A stretch of DNA of 64,000 bases from Oceanibium sediminis (GTDB lineage Bacteria; Pseudomonadota; Alphaproteobacteria; Rhodobacterales; Rhodobacteraceae), in the NCBI RefSeq assembly GCF_003265325.1, contig NZ_QGNX01000001.1, positions 1,070,839 to 1,134,838 on the forward strand, written 5' to 3'. How positions within the stretch are numbered: position 1 is the first letter of the stretch; every line of letters starts with the position of its first letter. This document shows, piece after piece, positions 37,673 through 45,964 of this stretch. Position numbers and translations under genes: made by a program. Under the pieces are notes generated by a model. That model was not told where the DNA came from and did not search any database. It was given only the letters and a program-made list of their open reading frames with translations.

Positions 37673-38554
37673 ATGGCCGAACTTCCCCCTCTCAACGCGC
37701 TCAGGGTCTTCGACGTCGCGGGGCGTCACCTGAACTTCCGCGCCACCGCCGAGGAACTGGGCGTGACGCAGGGCGCGGTCGCGCAGCAGGTGCGCGCGCT
37801 GGAGGCGCACCTGGGCCTGCCGCTGTTCGAGCGGTTGCCCAAGGGACTGGCGTTCACCGCCAGCGGGCGCGGCTACCATGCGCGGGTCGCGGCGGCCTTC
37901 GCCGACCTGCGCTCGGCGACCGATATCCTGCTGCCCCGGCCCGGGAAGGTGACGGTCAGCGTCACGCCGACCTTTGCCGCGAAATGGCTGATCCCGAATC
38001 TGCCGGACTTCGCGAAGGATCATCCCGATATCGAGTTGCGCATTCTCGCGACGGAGAAAGTCTCGAGCTTTCACAGCGACGGTGTGGACCTGGCCGTGCG
38101 CCAGGGCGCGCGGCCCTCTGGCGGCTCGCTCGACGTTGTGCGTCTGTTTCGCCAGCAGATCGTCGCCGTCTGCGCCCCGGCGCTGGTGCAGGCGGAAACG
38201 CTGCCGCTTTCCCCGGCGTGCATGGCGCGGCTGCCGAAGCTTCACGACAGTTACGACCTCTGGCCCGCTTTCCTGAGGACCATCGGTGTGGAGGATCGCA
38301 GCGGCGGCGGGCTGCGGCTGAGCCCCACCACCCTGACGATCGACGCGGCATTGTCCGGGCAGGGGGTTGCGCTGGTCAGCCGGTTCCTGGTTCTGCGCGA
38401 ACTGCAGGCGGGCGCGCTGGTCGAGGCGTCGGCGCAACCGATGGACGCGGGAAAGGACTTCTACCTTGTCCGCAACCGGCAGGTGAACCGCGGACCGGCG
38501 GCGGATGCGGCGTTCCGCTGGTTCGAATCGAGGGCGGAGCCGACGACCGGGTGA
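37673..38554 (+). CDS. LysR-type regulator, GcvA-like
   Basis: About 293 residues. N-terminal winged helix LPPLNALRVFDVAGRHLNFR, then ATAEELGVTQGAVAQQVRAL (recognition helix), and a C-terminal periplasmic-binding-like effector domain (VSVTPTFAAKWLIPNLPDFA, typical of the GcvA/AmpR branch). ATG 37673 matches the family start, but has almost no leader behind the predicted TATACA box, so the mRNA may be leaderless; an upstream TTG/ATG at 37637-37640 would add 12 residues. It likely controls the divergent SDR gene and itself. Effector unknown. Confidence 0.9.
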   Translation: MAELPPLNALRVFDVAGRHLNFRATAEELGVTQGAVAQQVRALEAHLGLPLFERLPKGLAFTASGRGYHARVAAAFADLRSATDILLPRPGKVTVSVTPTFAAKWLIPNLPDFAKDHPDIELRILATEKVSSFHSDGVDLAVRQGARPSGGSLDVVRLFRQQIVAVCAPALVQAETLPLSPACMARLPKLHDSYDLWPAFLRTIGVEDRSGGGLRLSPTTLTIDAALSGQGVALVSRFLVLRELQAGALVEASAQPMDAGKDFYLVRNRQVNRGPAADAAFRWFESRAEPTTG

Positions 38555-38706
38555 CGCGGTCATCCCCGGACCCGCCGGGGCGGGGGTGCGTTGGATCAGA
38601 CGCTTCCGGCCGCCTGTAACGCCGCTGAAACGGAAAGGTGTTTTGTGACGGCGGCGGCGCTGGGCTAGACTCCATCCCAAACCCGCAATTCCGGAGGCTG
38701 ACGCCG

Positions 38707-38961
38707 ATGACCCGTATCCTGACGATAACCCTTTGCCTTGTCTTTTCCGCCGCCGCCGCATCCGCTGCCGCCGCAGACGGGCGCAGCCAGCTGGCCGCGA
38801 GCCTCGGCCTCAGCGCGGAGCAGGCGAGCCAGTTGAGCACCGCGCAACTCGCGTTGCTGAAGCATGTGGCCGACAGCTCGACCATCTCCGAAGCGGACAA
38901 GCGGCGGCGGATCAAGGCGATCCTGAACGGGGCGGCCCCGCGCTTCCAGTTCAACTTCTGA
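38707..38961 (+). CDS. small exported protein of unknown function
   Basis: 84 residues. Signal peptide [22 protein letters not shown], then a mature part of about 60 residues: SQLAASLGLSAEQASQLSTA, QLALLKHVADSSTISEADK and the end AILNGAAPRFQFNF. No Cys, no known domain. GGAG ribosome site 10 bases upstream of the ATG. It lies alone between the LysR gene and zapE, with no obvious partner. Confidence 0.75.
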   Translation: MTRILTITLCLVFSAAAASAAAADGRSQLAASLGLSAEQASQLSTAQLALLKHVADSSTISEADKRRRIKAILNGAAPRFQFNF

Positions 38962-39065
38962 GCTGCCGCTCTTGTCAGCCCGCGGTTTACTTCCTGCGCC
39001 GCTAGGTTCACAAACGGGCCCCGAAACACGCGCCATTCCGATGCGTGAAGGCAAAGGGGCAGGAC

Positions 39066-40163
39066 ATGAGCGACGGGCTCTTGCCGGTCTATCGCAAGGG
39101 GCTGGCCGACGGCACCTATTCCGAGGACAGCGGTCAGCGCCTGGCCGTTGAAAAGCTGCAATTGCTGCACAACCGGCTTGAGGGCTACCAGCCCGCCAAG
39201 CCCAAGAAGGTGCGCCTCGGCGTCTTTGGCTGGGGCCGGGAGAAGATGGAACAGCGCGAGGTCCCGGGCCTCTACCTTTACGGCGGGGTGGGGCGCGGCA
39301 AGTCCATGCTGATGGACCTGTTCTACGCCACCGCCACGACCGAGCCGCGCCGCCGCGTGCATTTCCACGCCTTCATGCAGGAGGTGCACGACGCCATCCA
39401 CGCCGCCCGCAAGCGCGGTGAGGAAGACCCGATCAAGCCCGTCGCCAACGCCATCGCCGACAGCGCGACGCTGCTGTGCTTCGACGAAATGCAGATCACC
39501 GACATCACCGACGCAATGATCGTGGGCCGCTTGTTCGAGCAACTGTTCGCGCGCGGCGTGGTGATTGTCGCCACCTCGAACCGGCATCCGGATGACCTCT
39601 ACAAGGACGGGTTGAACCGCCACCTGTTCCTGCCTTTCATCGCGCTCATCAAGGACCGGCTCGAGGTACATGAAGTGGCGGGGGAGACGGACCATCGCCG
39701 CGCCTATTACAAGGGCACGCCGGTCTATCACACCCCGCTTGGCGCGGAATCGCGGGCGGCGATGGATGCGGCCTGGGACAGTCTTGCCGGCGGTCCGGGC
39801 AGCCGGCTGGTGCTGCGCCACAAGGGGCGGGACGTGGTTATTCCGCATGTGCTGAACGGCGTTGGGCGGGCCAGTTTCACCGATCTCTGCGGTCAGCCGC
39901 TGGGGCCGGGCGACTACCTTGCCATCACCGACGCGCTGCGAGTGTTGCTGATCGACGACATCCCCCGCCTCAGCCGCGCGCAGAACAACGAGGCGAAGCG
40001 CTTCGTCACCCTGATAGACACGCTTTACGAGGCGCAGGTGCGGCTGATCTGCTCGGCCGCCGCCGAGCCCGACGCACTGTACGAGGAAGGCGCGGGCGCC
40101 TTCGAATTCGCGCGCACCGCTTCACGGCTCGAGGAAATGCGCAGCGCGGACTGGGCGGCATGA
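39066..40163 (+). CDS. zapE: cell division protein ZapE (AFG1-like ATPase)
   Basis: 365 residues. P-loop ATPase related to mitochondrial Afg1/Lace1; in E. coli ZapE acts at the Z-ring. Walker A YGGVGRGKSMLMDLF (residues 72-86), Walker B LLCFDEMQITDITDAM, and the sensor region VVIVATSNRHPDDLYKDGL. The C-terminal EAKRFVTLIDTLYEAQVRLI is typical. ATG 39066 has AAGGGGCAGGAC upstream. In many relatives the next gene is mdh; here it is a small cytochrome c. Confidence 0.94.
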   Translation: MSDGLLPVYRKGLADGTYSEDSGQRLAVEKLQLLHNRLEGYQPAKPKKVRLGVFGWGREKMEQREVPGLYLYGGVGRGKSMLMDLFYATATTEPRRRVHFHAFMQEVHDAIHAARKRGEEDPIKPVANAIADSATLLCFDEMQITDITDAMIVGRLFEQLFARGVVIVATSNRHPDDLYKDGLNRHLFLPFIALIKDRLEVHEVAGETDHRRAYYKGTPVYHTPLGAESRAAMDAAWDSLAGGPGSRLVLRHKGRDVVIPHVLNGVGRASFTDLCGQPLGPGDYLAITDALRVLLIDDIPRLSRAQNNEAKRFVTLIDTLYEAQVRLICSAAAEPDALYEEGAGAFEFARTASRLEEMRSADWAA

Positions 40164-40233
40164 TCCGCCCGTCCGCTTGCGGTGCGGCGCGACCTGTCAC
40201 ATCCTGTGGGAAAGCCCCGAAAGGACACATCTG

Positions 40234-40644
40234 ATGAGCTATCTGAAAGCAGCCCTGCCCGTCGCCCTTGGCCTGCCGATCCTTCTGGTCGCCGCCTGTG
40301 ACCCGGTCGAGCAGGTGGACGCGGCGGCCATATACGGCGAGCATTGCGCGGTCTGCCACGGCCCCGCCGGCCTTGGCGACGGCCCGGCGGCAGAGGGGCT
40401 GGCGAAGCCGCCCTCGGACCTGACCCGGATTGCCGTGCGCAACGAGGGCAGCTTCGATTTCGCCGCCGTGATGTCGATGATCGACGGCTACAAGGCCCCG
40501 TCGCGCGACATGCCGCGTTTCGGCGACATGCTGGCGGAAAGCGAAACCGTGCCCTTCGACAGCGGCGACGGTATTCTGACGCCGACCCCCGCCTCGCTGA
40601 TCGCGCTGGCGAAATACGTCGAAAGCATTCAAGTCTCTGAATGA
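40234..40644 (+). CDS. c-type cytochrome lipoprotein
   Basis: 136 residues. N-terminal signal ending in the lipobox LLVAAC (Cys22), so probably lipid-anchored to the membrane and exposed to the periplasm. One heme site CAVCH (38-42) in the usual YGEHCAVCHGPAGLGDGPAA, and a possible axial Met in SRDMPRFGDML. Class I mono-heme cytochrome; donor and acceptor are not evident from neighbours. It follows zapE by 70 bases and is closed by a strong hairpin. Confidence 0.88.
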   Translation: MSYLKAALPVALGLPILLVAACDPVEQVDAAAIYGEHCAVCHGPAGLGDGPAAEGLAKPPSDLTRIAVRNEGSFDFAAVMSMIDGYKAPSRDMPRFGDMLAESETVPFDSGDGILTPTPASLIALAKYVESIQVSE

Positions 40645-40647
40645 AAA

Positions 40648-40673
40648 CGGGCGGCCCACAAAGGGGCCGCCCG
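40648..40673. terminator. bidirectional hairpin terminator
   Basis: CGGGCGGCCC, 6-base loop, GGGCCGCCCG, between the convergent cytochrome and VWA genes. A-rich on the left flank, so on the minus strand it is followed by TTTT. Confidence 0.75.
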
Positions 40674-40693
40674 GACAAACCGGCTGGCGGGGA

Positions 40694-42730
40694 TCAGTCC
40701 AGCGCGTCGGCCATGCGGATCAGGCTGAGCAGTTCCGAGCGGTAGCCGTAGGCATCCTCGCCCCGGTTGGCCGCCGCTAGCGCCAGCGCGTCCGCGTAGT
40801 CCCAGCCCGGCGTGGCGCGATGCCCGCGCAGCAGCCCGGCAAAGCCCGCGACAGCGGCGGCGAACCGCGTTTCCTGCGGCGCGATGTCCGCGCGATCGGG
40901 CAGCACCGGGGTTTCGATCAGCTTTGAACGCTCCTCCCCCGGCAGCTTGTAGCGCAGCTTGAGGAAGGCGTATTCGCCGGAGGTGTCGCTGGCCTGCGTC
41001 GTTTCGGATGTGCCATAGCGCAGGTCGCTGATCCGTTCCGCGGGGGAGCCGACGGGCGTGATCTCGTAAAGGGCGGTCACCTGGTGGCCCGCGCCGATTT
41101 CGCCCGCGTCCACGGCGTCATTGTTGAAATCCTCGCGGTTCAGGGCGCGGGTTTCATAGCCGATCAGGCGGTATTCGCTGATCTGGGCGGGGTTGAACTC
41201 CACCTGGATTTTCACGTCGCCCGCGATGGGGAACAGGTTGGCGGTCATATCCTCGACCAGCACTTTCTGCGCCTCGGCCAAGGTGTCGATATAGGCGGCG
41301 ATGCCGTTGCCGTTCTGGGCCAGGCTTTGCATGACCGCGCCGTTGTAGTTGCCGCGCCCGAAGCCCAGCACCGACAGGTAGGTGCCGCTGTCTCGCTTGT
41401 CCTCGACAAAGGTTTTCAGTTCCTCGGGGTCGGAGATGCCGACGTTGAAATCCCCATCCGTGGCCAGGATCACGCGGGCAATCTCGCCCTCCGTCGCCAT
41501 CTGTTCGGCCACGGAATAGGCCTGTTGCAGCCCGGCCTGCCCGGCGGTGGAGCCGCCCGCCGCCAGTTGGTCAAGGCTGTCAAGGATTATCGCGCTCTCG
41601 CTGGCCGGGGTCGGGGCCAGGGCCATGCCGGCGGAGCCTGCATAGGTGACGATGGCGACACTGTCCTCGGCGCTCAGCGTCTCAAGCAGCAGCTTGAAGG
41701 ACTGCTTCAGCAGCGGCAGCTTCCTCGGATCCTCCATCGAGCCGGAGGTGTCGATCAGGAACACCAGGTTCAGCGGCGGGCGTTCGGCCAGCTCATAGCC
41801 CTGGATGCCGATGTGCATCAGCTTCGTGTACGGGTTCCACGGCGTTTCGGCGATGGAGACGGAGGTGGCGAAAGGCACCTCGCGGCTGTCCGGCGCGGGG
41901 TAGGCGTAGTCGAAATAGTTCACCATTTCCTCGATCCGCACCGCCGCGCGCGGGGGCATCGTGCCATTTTGCAGCGAGTTCCTGACCAGCGCGTAAGCCG
42001 CCGTGTCCACGTCGATGGAAAAGGTCGAGACGGGCTCCTCCGCCGTGAGTTTCAGCGGGTTCGCCGCCGCCTCGGGGAAAGCCTCGCTCGAGGATTCGGG
42101 CGGGCGAACGACGAGGGGGCGCGCGGGCTCAGGCGCAATCCGTTCCATCTGGATGCCGTCGCCGGGGGTGAATTGCAGCAACGGCGCGGAGCGGGGGGCG
42201 ACCGCCATGTCACCGTCCGCGAAAGACTCGGCCTCTTCGGCGGGGGCAATCTCTTCAAGTTGGACCATATCACTTTTCCCGAGCACGATTGGCGCGGGCG
42301 GCGCGCTCCGCTGCTGCCCCTCGACCTGCCCGGCAAGGGTATCGCTACGGCCACGCTCGTCGTCTGCGGTGCGTTGTTCCGCCCGGCGGATCGCGTCGCG
42401 TAGGGCGGACTCCATGTGCGAGCTGCCGTGACGCAGCGGGCCGAAGTCGCCCAACAGCACAACCGCGATTGCGGCGGTGGCAAGGGCGGAGGTGCCCATC
42501 AGGGCGCGGGTCGAGGTGAGGCGGGTCAGCATGGTTTTCACTCCTGTCCAGAAACCGCGCGCCTCTTGCGTGCGGTCAGGAGTAGGACGCGCCTGCGCGG
42601 GCGATCCTTGGTGCGCGCGCGAAAAATTTTCGGCCGCCGCGCGCAACGCCGCCTGTTTCGCCGCCTCGGACGGGGGCGGGGTGCCCTGCTTCAGGGCGCG
42701 GGACAGTCTGTCGAGAGGGTCCTGGGTCAT
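40694..42730 (-). CDS. membrane-anchored von Willebrand factor A protein, YfbK-like
   Basis: 678 residues. Cytoplasmic N-terminus of about 75 residues, one membrane helix (residues about 77-94, MGTSALATAAIAVVLLGDF), a variable linker rich in Ala/Glu/Pro (95-215), then a domain STFSIDVDTAAYALVRNSLQ and the VWA domain with a complete MIDAS: LVFLIDTSGSMEDPRKL, later VTYAGSAG and LATDGDFNVGISD. The C-terminal part is the YfbK-associated domain. The 4-base overlap with the ECF sigma gene upstream means they are translated together; the N-terminal cytoplasmic part could bind that sigma factor, as anti-sigma factors do. Confidence 0.88.
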   Translation of the reverse strand: MTQDPLDRLSRALKQGTPPPSEAAKQAALRAAAENFSRAHQGSPAQARPTPDRTQEARGFWTGVKTMLTRLTSTRALMGTSALATAAIAVVLLGDFGPLRHGSSHMESALRDAIRRAEQRTADDERGRSDTLAGQVEGQQRSAPPAPIVLGKSDMVQLEEIAPAEEAESFADGDMAVAPRSAPLLQFTPGDGIQMERIAPEPARPLVVRPPESSSEAFPEAAANPLKLTAEEPVSTFSIDVDTAAYALVRNSLQNGTMPPRAAVRIEEMVNYFDYAYPAPDSREVPFATSVSIAETPWNPYTKLMHIGIQGYELAERPPLNLVFLIDTSGSMEDPRKLPLLKQSFKLLLETLSAEDSVAIVTYAGSAGMALAPTPASESAIILDSLDQLAAGGSTAGQAGLQQAYSVAEQMATEGEIARVILATDGDFNVGISDPEELKTFVEDKRDSGTYLSVLGFGRGNYNGAVMQSLAQNGNGIAAYIDTLAEAQKVLVEDMTANLFPIAGDVKIQVEFNPAQISEYRLIGYETRALNREDFNNDAVDAGEIGAGHQVTALYEITPVGSPAERISDLRYGTSETTQASDTSGEYAFLKLRYKLPGEERSKLIETPVLPDRADIAPQETRFAAAVAGFAGLLRGHRATPGWDYADALALAAANRGEDAYGYRSELLSLIRMADALD

Positions 42731-43269
42731 ACCTTGTCCTCCTCAGCCATGGTGCGCAGGCGCTTTCGGACCTCGCTCATGCGCCAGCTTACGGTGCCCT
42801 CTGACAGCTGGAGCACCTCGGCCGCTTCGGCGTGTGTCATCTCCTCGCCGAGGACCAGCGCGACGGTTTCGCGCAACTCCGGCGTCAGCGCGGCCATGGC
42901 CCGGCGCAGCCACGCCTGCGCCGCCGCCGACTCGGCCGCCTCGGCGCGGCGCATGGTTTCCACGTCGCCCCAGGCGTTGGCGGTGCGGGTCTGTGTTGCC
43001 TGCCGCCGCAGCCGATCACGCGCCGCGTTGATCACGATCCGGTGCAGCCAGGTGGTGAACAGCGACTCGCGGCGGAACCCTTTCAGCTTGCCCGGCAGGG
43101 CGGCGCAGATGTCCTGCGCCAGATCCTCCGCCTCTGCCTGGATGCCGAGGACGCGGTACGACAGCCGGTAGATTCGCTCGTAATGGCGCGCCACAAGCTC
43201 ACCAAAGGCGTCGGCATCCGCTCGCAGCGCCCGTTCCACCAGGCTGATGTCGCTCGGCTCCATTCTCAT
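42727..43269 (-). CDS. ECF-type RNA polymerase sigma factor
   Basis: 180 residues with sigma-2 (DAFGELVARHYERIYRLSYR, then AEDLAQDICAALPGKLKGF) and sigma-4 (ALTPELRETVALVLGEEMTH, then AEVLQLSEGTVSWRMSEVRK). No region 3, so an extracytoplasmic-function sigma factor. Start ATG 43269, with MEPSD as the likely mature start two codons in. It overlaps the VWA gene by ATGA, the usual arrangement of sigma with its membrane regulator. The upstream 219 bases carry no clear ECF promoter that I can identify. Confidence 0.92.
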   Translation of the reverse strand: MRMEPSDISLVERALRADADAFGELVARHYERIYRLSYRVLGIQAEAEDLAQDICAALPGKLKGFRRESLFTTWLHRIVINAARDRLRRQATQTRTANAWGDVETMRRAEAAESAAAQAWLRRAMAALTPELRETVALVLGEEMTHAEAAEVLQLSEGTVSWRMSEVRKRLRTMAEEDKV

Positions 43270-43352
43270 GCCCCGTTAGACGCATGCGCAGCGCCGATCC
43301 TTGGCGGTAGACTGAACTTTTTTTCGCGCGGCGTCACCTGGTTCGAGGGAAA

Positions 43353-43366
43353 TGAACGCTGGTTCA
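43353..43366. promoter_or_regulatory. perfect dyad upstream of the acyl-CoA ligase operon
   Basis: TGAAC, 4 bases, GTTCA, about 120 bases before the ligase start. A second, imperfect dyad (TTCAAATGG/CCATTGAA) follows near 43408-43425. Possible operators for an acyl-CoA-responsive regulator; none is encoded in the window. Confidence 0.35.
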
Positions 43367-43488
43367 ATTTTTTCCGTAGACCTGCGCTTGAACGGTGCTA
43401 GACTCAATTCAAATGGTCCATTGAAAAACGCCGCAGCAACGTATTGCGGCTCGCGGGCAACGACCCGCGAATGGGAGGTTGACCACGA

Positions 43489-45450
43489 ATGACGGCAGAC
43501 CGGCCAGCCACGGGGCTGGACACGTTTCCGAAATTGCTGGCCCGGAATGTCGACTCATTCGGGACAGGCCACGCTTATCGCGAAAAAGAGTTCGGGATCT
43601 GGCAAAGCTGGACCTGGGCCGAGGCGGGGGAACAGGTGGCGGCGCTGGCCAAGGGGCTGATCGCGCTGGGCCTGGACGAGGGCGATTACGTCGCCGTGAT
43701 CGGGCGCAACCGCCCGCATCTGTACATGGCCATGACCTCCATCCAGTGCGCGGGTGCGATTCCCGTGCCGCTATACCAAGACGCAGTGGCCGAAGAGATG
43801 GCCTATGTGCTAGATCACTGCGGCGCGCGCTACGTGATCGCCGAGGATCAGGAGCAGGTCGACAAGGTCATGGACATCAAGGACCGGCTGCCGGGGCTTG
43901 AGCAGATCCTCTACCTCGATCCGCGCGGCTTGCGGAAATACGATCACACCCATCTGCACAAGCTCGAGGAAGTGGTCGCCGCCGGGCGCGCCTCGGACAA
44001 CGAGGGGGACCTGAAGCGCCGCTCTGACGCGCTGAGCGGGGCCAGCACCTGCGTGATGCTCTATACCTCGGGCACCACCGGGCGGCCGAAAGGCGTGGTG
44101 CTGTCCAACGACAATATCATCCTGACCGCCAAGGCCAGTGCAGAGGTCGATCACCTGACCCATACGGACAGCGTGCTGGCTTATCTGCCCATGGCATGGG
44201 TGGGCGATTTCATCTTTTCCATGGGTCAGGCGTACTGGACCGGGTTCTGCGTCGCCTGCCCTGAATCGGAAGCCACGATGCAGCATGACCTGCGCGAGAT
44301 CGGGCCGACCTATTTCTTCGCGCCGCCGCGCTTCTTCGAAGGGCTGCTGACCAATGTGACCATCCGCATGGAGGATGCGGCGAAGATCAAGCAGCGCATG
44401 TACCGCTATTTCATGGGCGTCGCGGGCCGAGTCGGCCCGGACATCCTGGATGGCAAGCCGGTCGGTTTCATGGACCGGATGCTGTACCGGCTGGGCGATC
44501 TTCTGGTCTATGGCCCGCTGAAGAACACGCTGGGTCTGAGCCGCGTGCGCGTCGGCTACACCGCCGGGGAAGCGATCGGGCCGGAGCTGTTCGATTTCTA
44601 CCGCTCCATCGGGATCAACCTCAAACAGCTCTACGGGCAGACGGAGGCGAGCGTCTTCATCACCCAGCAGGCCGACGGGCAGGTGCGCGCGGATACGGTG
44701 GGAACGCCCACACCCGGGGTCGAGATCCGCATCGACGAGAACGGCGAGGTCTTCTACCGCTCGCCCGGGGTGTTCCAGGAGTATTACAAGAACGCGGAAA
44801 GCACGGCCTCCACCAAGGATGCGGAAGGCTGGGTCGCCACCGGCGACGCCGGGTTCATCGAGCCGGACACCGGCCAGCTGCGCATCATCGACCGCGCCAA
44901 GGACGTGGGAAAGATGTCGGACGGGTCGATGTATGCGCCGAAATATGTCGAGAATAAGCTGAAGTTCTACCCCAACATCCTTGAGGCGGTGGTCTTCGGG
45001 GCCGGGCGCGACCGGTGCTGCGCGTTCCTGAACATCGACCTGGCGGCGGTGGGCAACTGGGCCGAGCGCAACAACATCGCCTATGCCAGCTACCAGGAAC
45101 TCGCCGCGCATCCGCGCGTCTACGCGATGTTCCAGGAGCATGTGGAGGCGGTGAACGAGAGCATCGCCCACGACGGGATGCTGTCCGGCTGCCAGGTGCA
45201 TCGCTTCGTGATCCTGCACAAGCAGTTGGACGCCGACGACGGCGAGTTGACGCGCACCCAGAAGGTGCGCCGCCGCATCATTGAGGAGAAGTTCTCCGAC
45301 ATCATCGACGCGCTCTACGACGGGTCGGACAGCGTCTACACCGAAACAGAAGTGACCTACGAGGACGGGCGCAAGGGCAAGATCAAGGCGACGCTGGAAA
45401 TCCGCGACGCGAAGGTCTGGCCGCGCAACCCGGCGGTGGCCGCGGAATGA
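43489..45450 (+). CDS. AMP-forming long-chain acyl-CoA synthetase-like ligase
   Basis: 653 residues of the ANL superfamily. P-loop-like motif A3 MLYTSGTTGRPKGVVLSNDN (about residues 191-210), the YGQTEASVFIT motif (A5), and the hinge VATGDAGFIEPDTGQLRIID (A7) are intact. The protein activates a carboxylic acid as acyl-AMP and then acyl-CoA; long chain length and insertions resemble fatty-acyl-CoA synthetases. It is the first gene of the operon that continues with two-helix membrane protein, LivG/H/M/K/F transporter and a second ligase, so its substrate is probably what the transporter imports. Confidence 0.9.
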   Translation: MTADRPATGLDTFPKLLARNVDSFGTGHAYREKEFGIWQSWTWAEAGEQVAALAKGLIALGLDEGDYVAVIGRNRPHLYMAMTSIQCAGAIPVPLYQDAVAEEMAYVLDHCGARYVIAEDQEQVDKVMDIKDRLPGLEQILYLDPRGLRKYDHTHLHKLEEVVAAGRASDNEGDLKRRSDALSGASTCVMLYTSGTTGRPKGVVLSNDNIILTAKASAEVDHLTHTDSVLAYLPMAWVGDFIFSMGQAYWTGFCVACPESEATMQHDLREIGPTYFFAPPRFFEGLLTNVTIRMEDAAKIKQRMYRYFMGVAGRVGPDILDGKPVGFMDRMLYRLGDLLVYGPLKNTLGLSRVRVGYTAGEAIGPELFDFYRSIGINLKQLYGQTEASVFITQQADGQVRADTVGTPTPGVEIRIDENGEVFYRSPGVFQEYYKNAESTASTKDAEGWVATGDAGFIEPDTGQLRIIDRAKDVGKMSDGSMYAPKYVENKLKFYPNILEAVVFGAGRDRCCAFLNIDLAAVGNWAERNNIAYASYQELAAHPRVYAMFQEHVEAVNESIAHDGMLSGCQVHRFVILHKQLDADDGELTRTQKVRRRIIEEKFSDIIDALYDGSDSVYTETEVTYEDGRKGKIKATLEIRDAKVWPRNPAVAAE

Positions 45451-45514
45451 GGGGCCGCCGGACGACGCTCGCGCTCTGCGCATCGCCCCGCCCGCCGTCC
45501 CATGAGGGGGCGCG

Positions 45515-45874
45515 ATGAACCGGTTCCGCGAGCCCGATCATATCGAGGTCGGCGCGGTCCTGCGCGTTCTGTCCCTGCTGCTGCTGTTCGCGGCGAGCGC
45601 CTGGCTGCTGCTGTCTGACTATCACCCGATGAGCCTGGCGGTGCTGACCTCCGTCTATTTCTGCGCCTATGTGGCGTTCCGCCTGATATGGTTCCTGGAC
45701 AACAACAGCTTCACGCCCCAGCGCCGCCAGGTAGGCCTGACCTGGGCGCTGACCGGGTTCAACGCCGACACCAGCGAGTTCGATGGCCGCCCTGTCCGGG
45801 TCTATTTCCTGCTTCTGACCCTGATGAGCGCGGGGCTGTTCCTGCGCCCCATCGTTCGCGCGGTGGTTCTGTGA
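45515..45874 (+). CDS. small three-helix membrane protein in the ligase/ABC operon
   Basis: 119 residues with three hydrophobic segments (VLRVLSLLLLFAASAWLLL, MSLAVLTSVYFCAYVAFRLI and VYFLLLTLMSAGLFLRPIV). The loop between helices 2 and 3 contains NNSFTPQRRQVGLTWALTGF. No family recognised. It lies 64 bases after the ligase and 90 before livG, on the same strand, so it is part of the operon and may be an accessory subunit of the transporter. Confidence 0.75.
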   Translation: MNRFREPDHIEVGAVLRVLSLLLLFAASAWLLLSDYHPMSLAVLTSVYFCAYVAFRLIWFLDNNSFTPQRRQVGLTWALTGFNADTSEFDGRPVRVYFLLLTLMSAGLFLRPIVRAVVL

Positions 45875-45964
45875 GCGTCGCGCGCCGAACCCCCGTGGCG
45901 ACAGGCCAGGCAGGGCTCGGAGGGTATGAATGAAACGTGATCCGCTATCGGAAAGGCCCCTCGC

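Noticed and set aside
43376-43404. GTAGAC-N17-TAGACT as the promoter of the ligase operon
   Set aside because: The -35 box is a poor match; I cannot distinguish it from chance.
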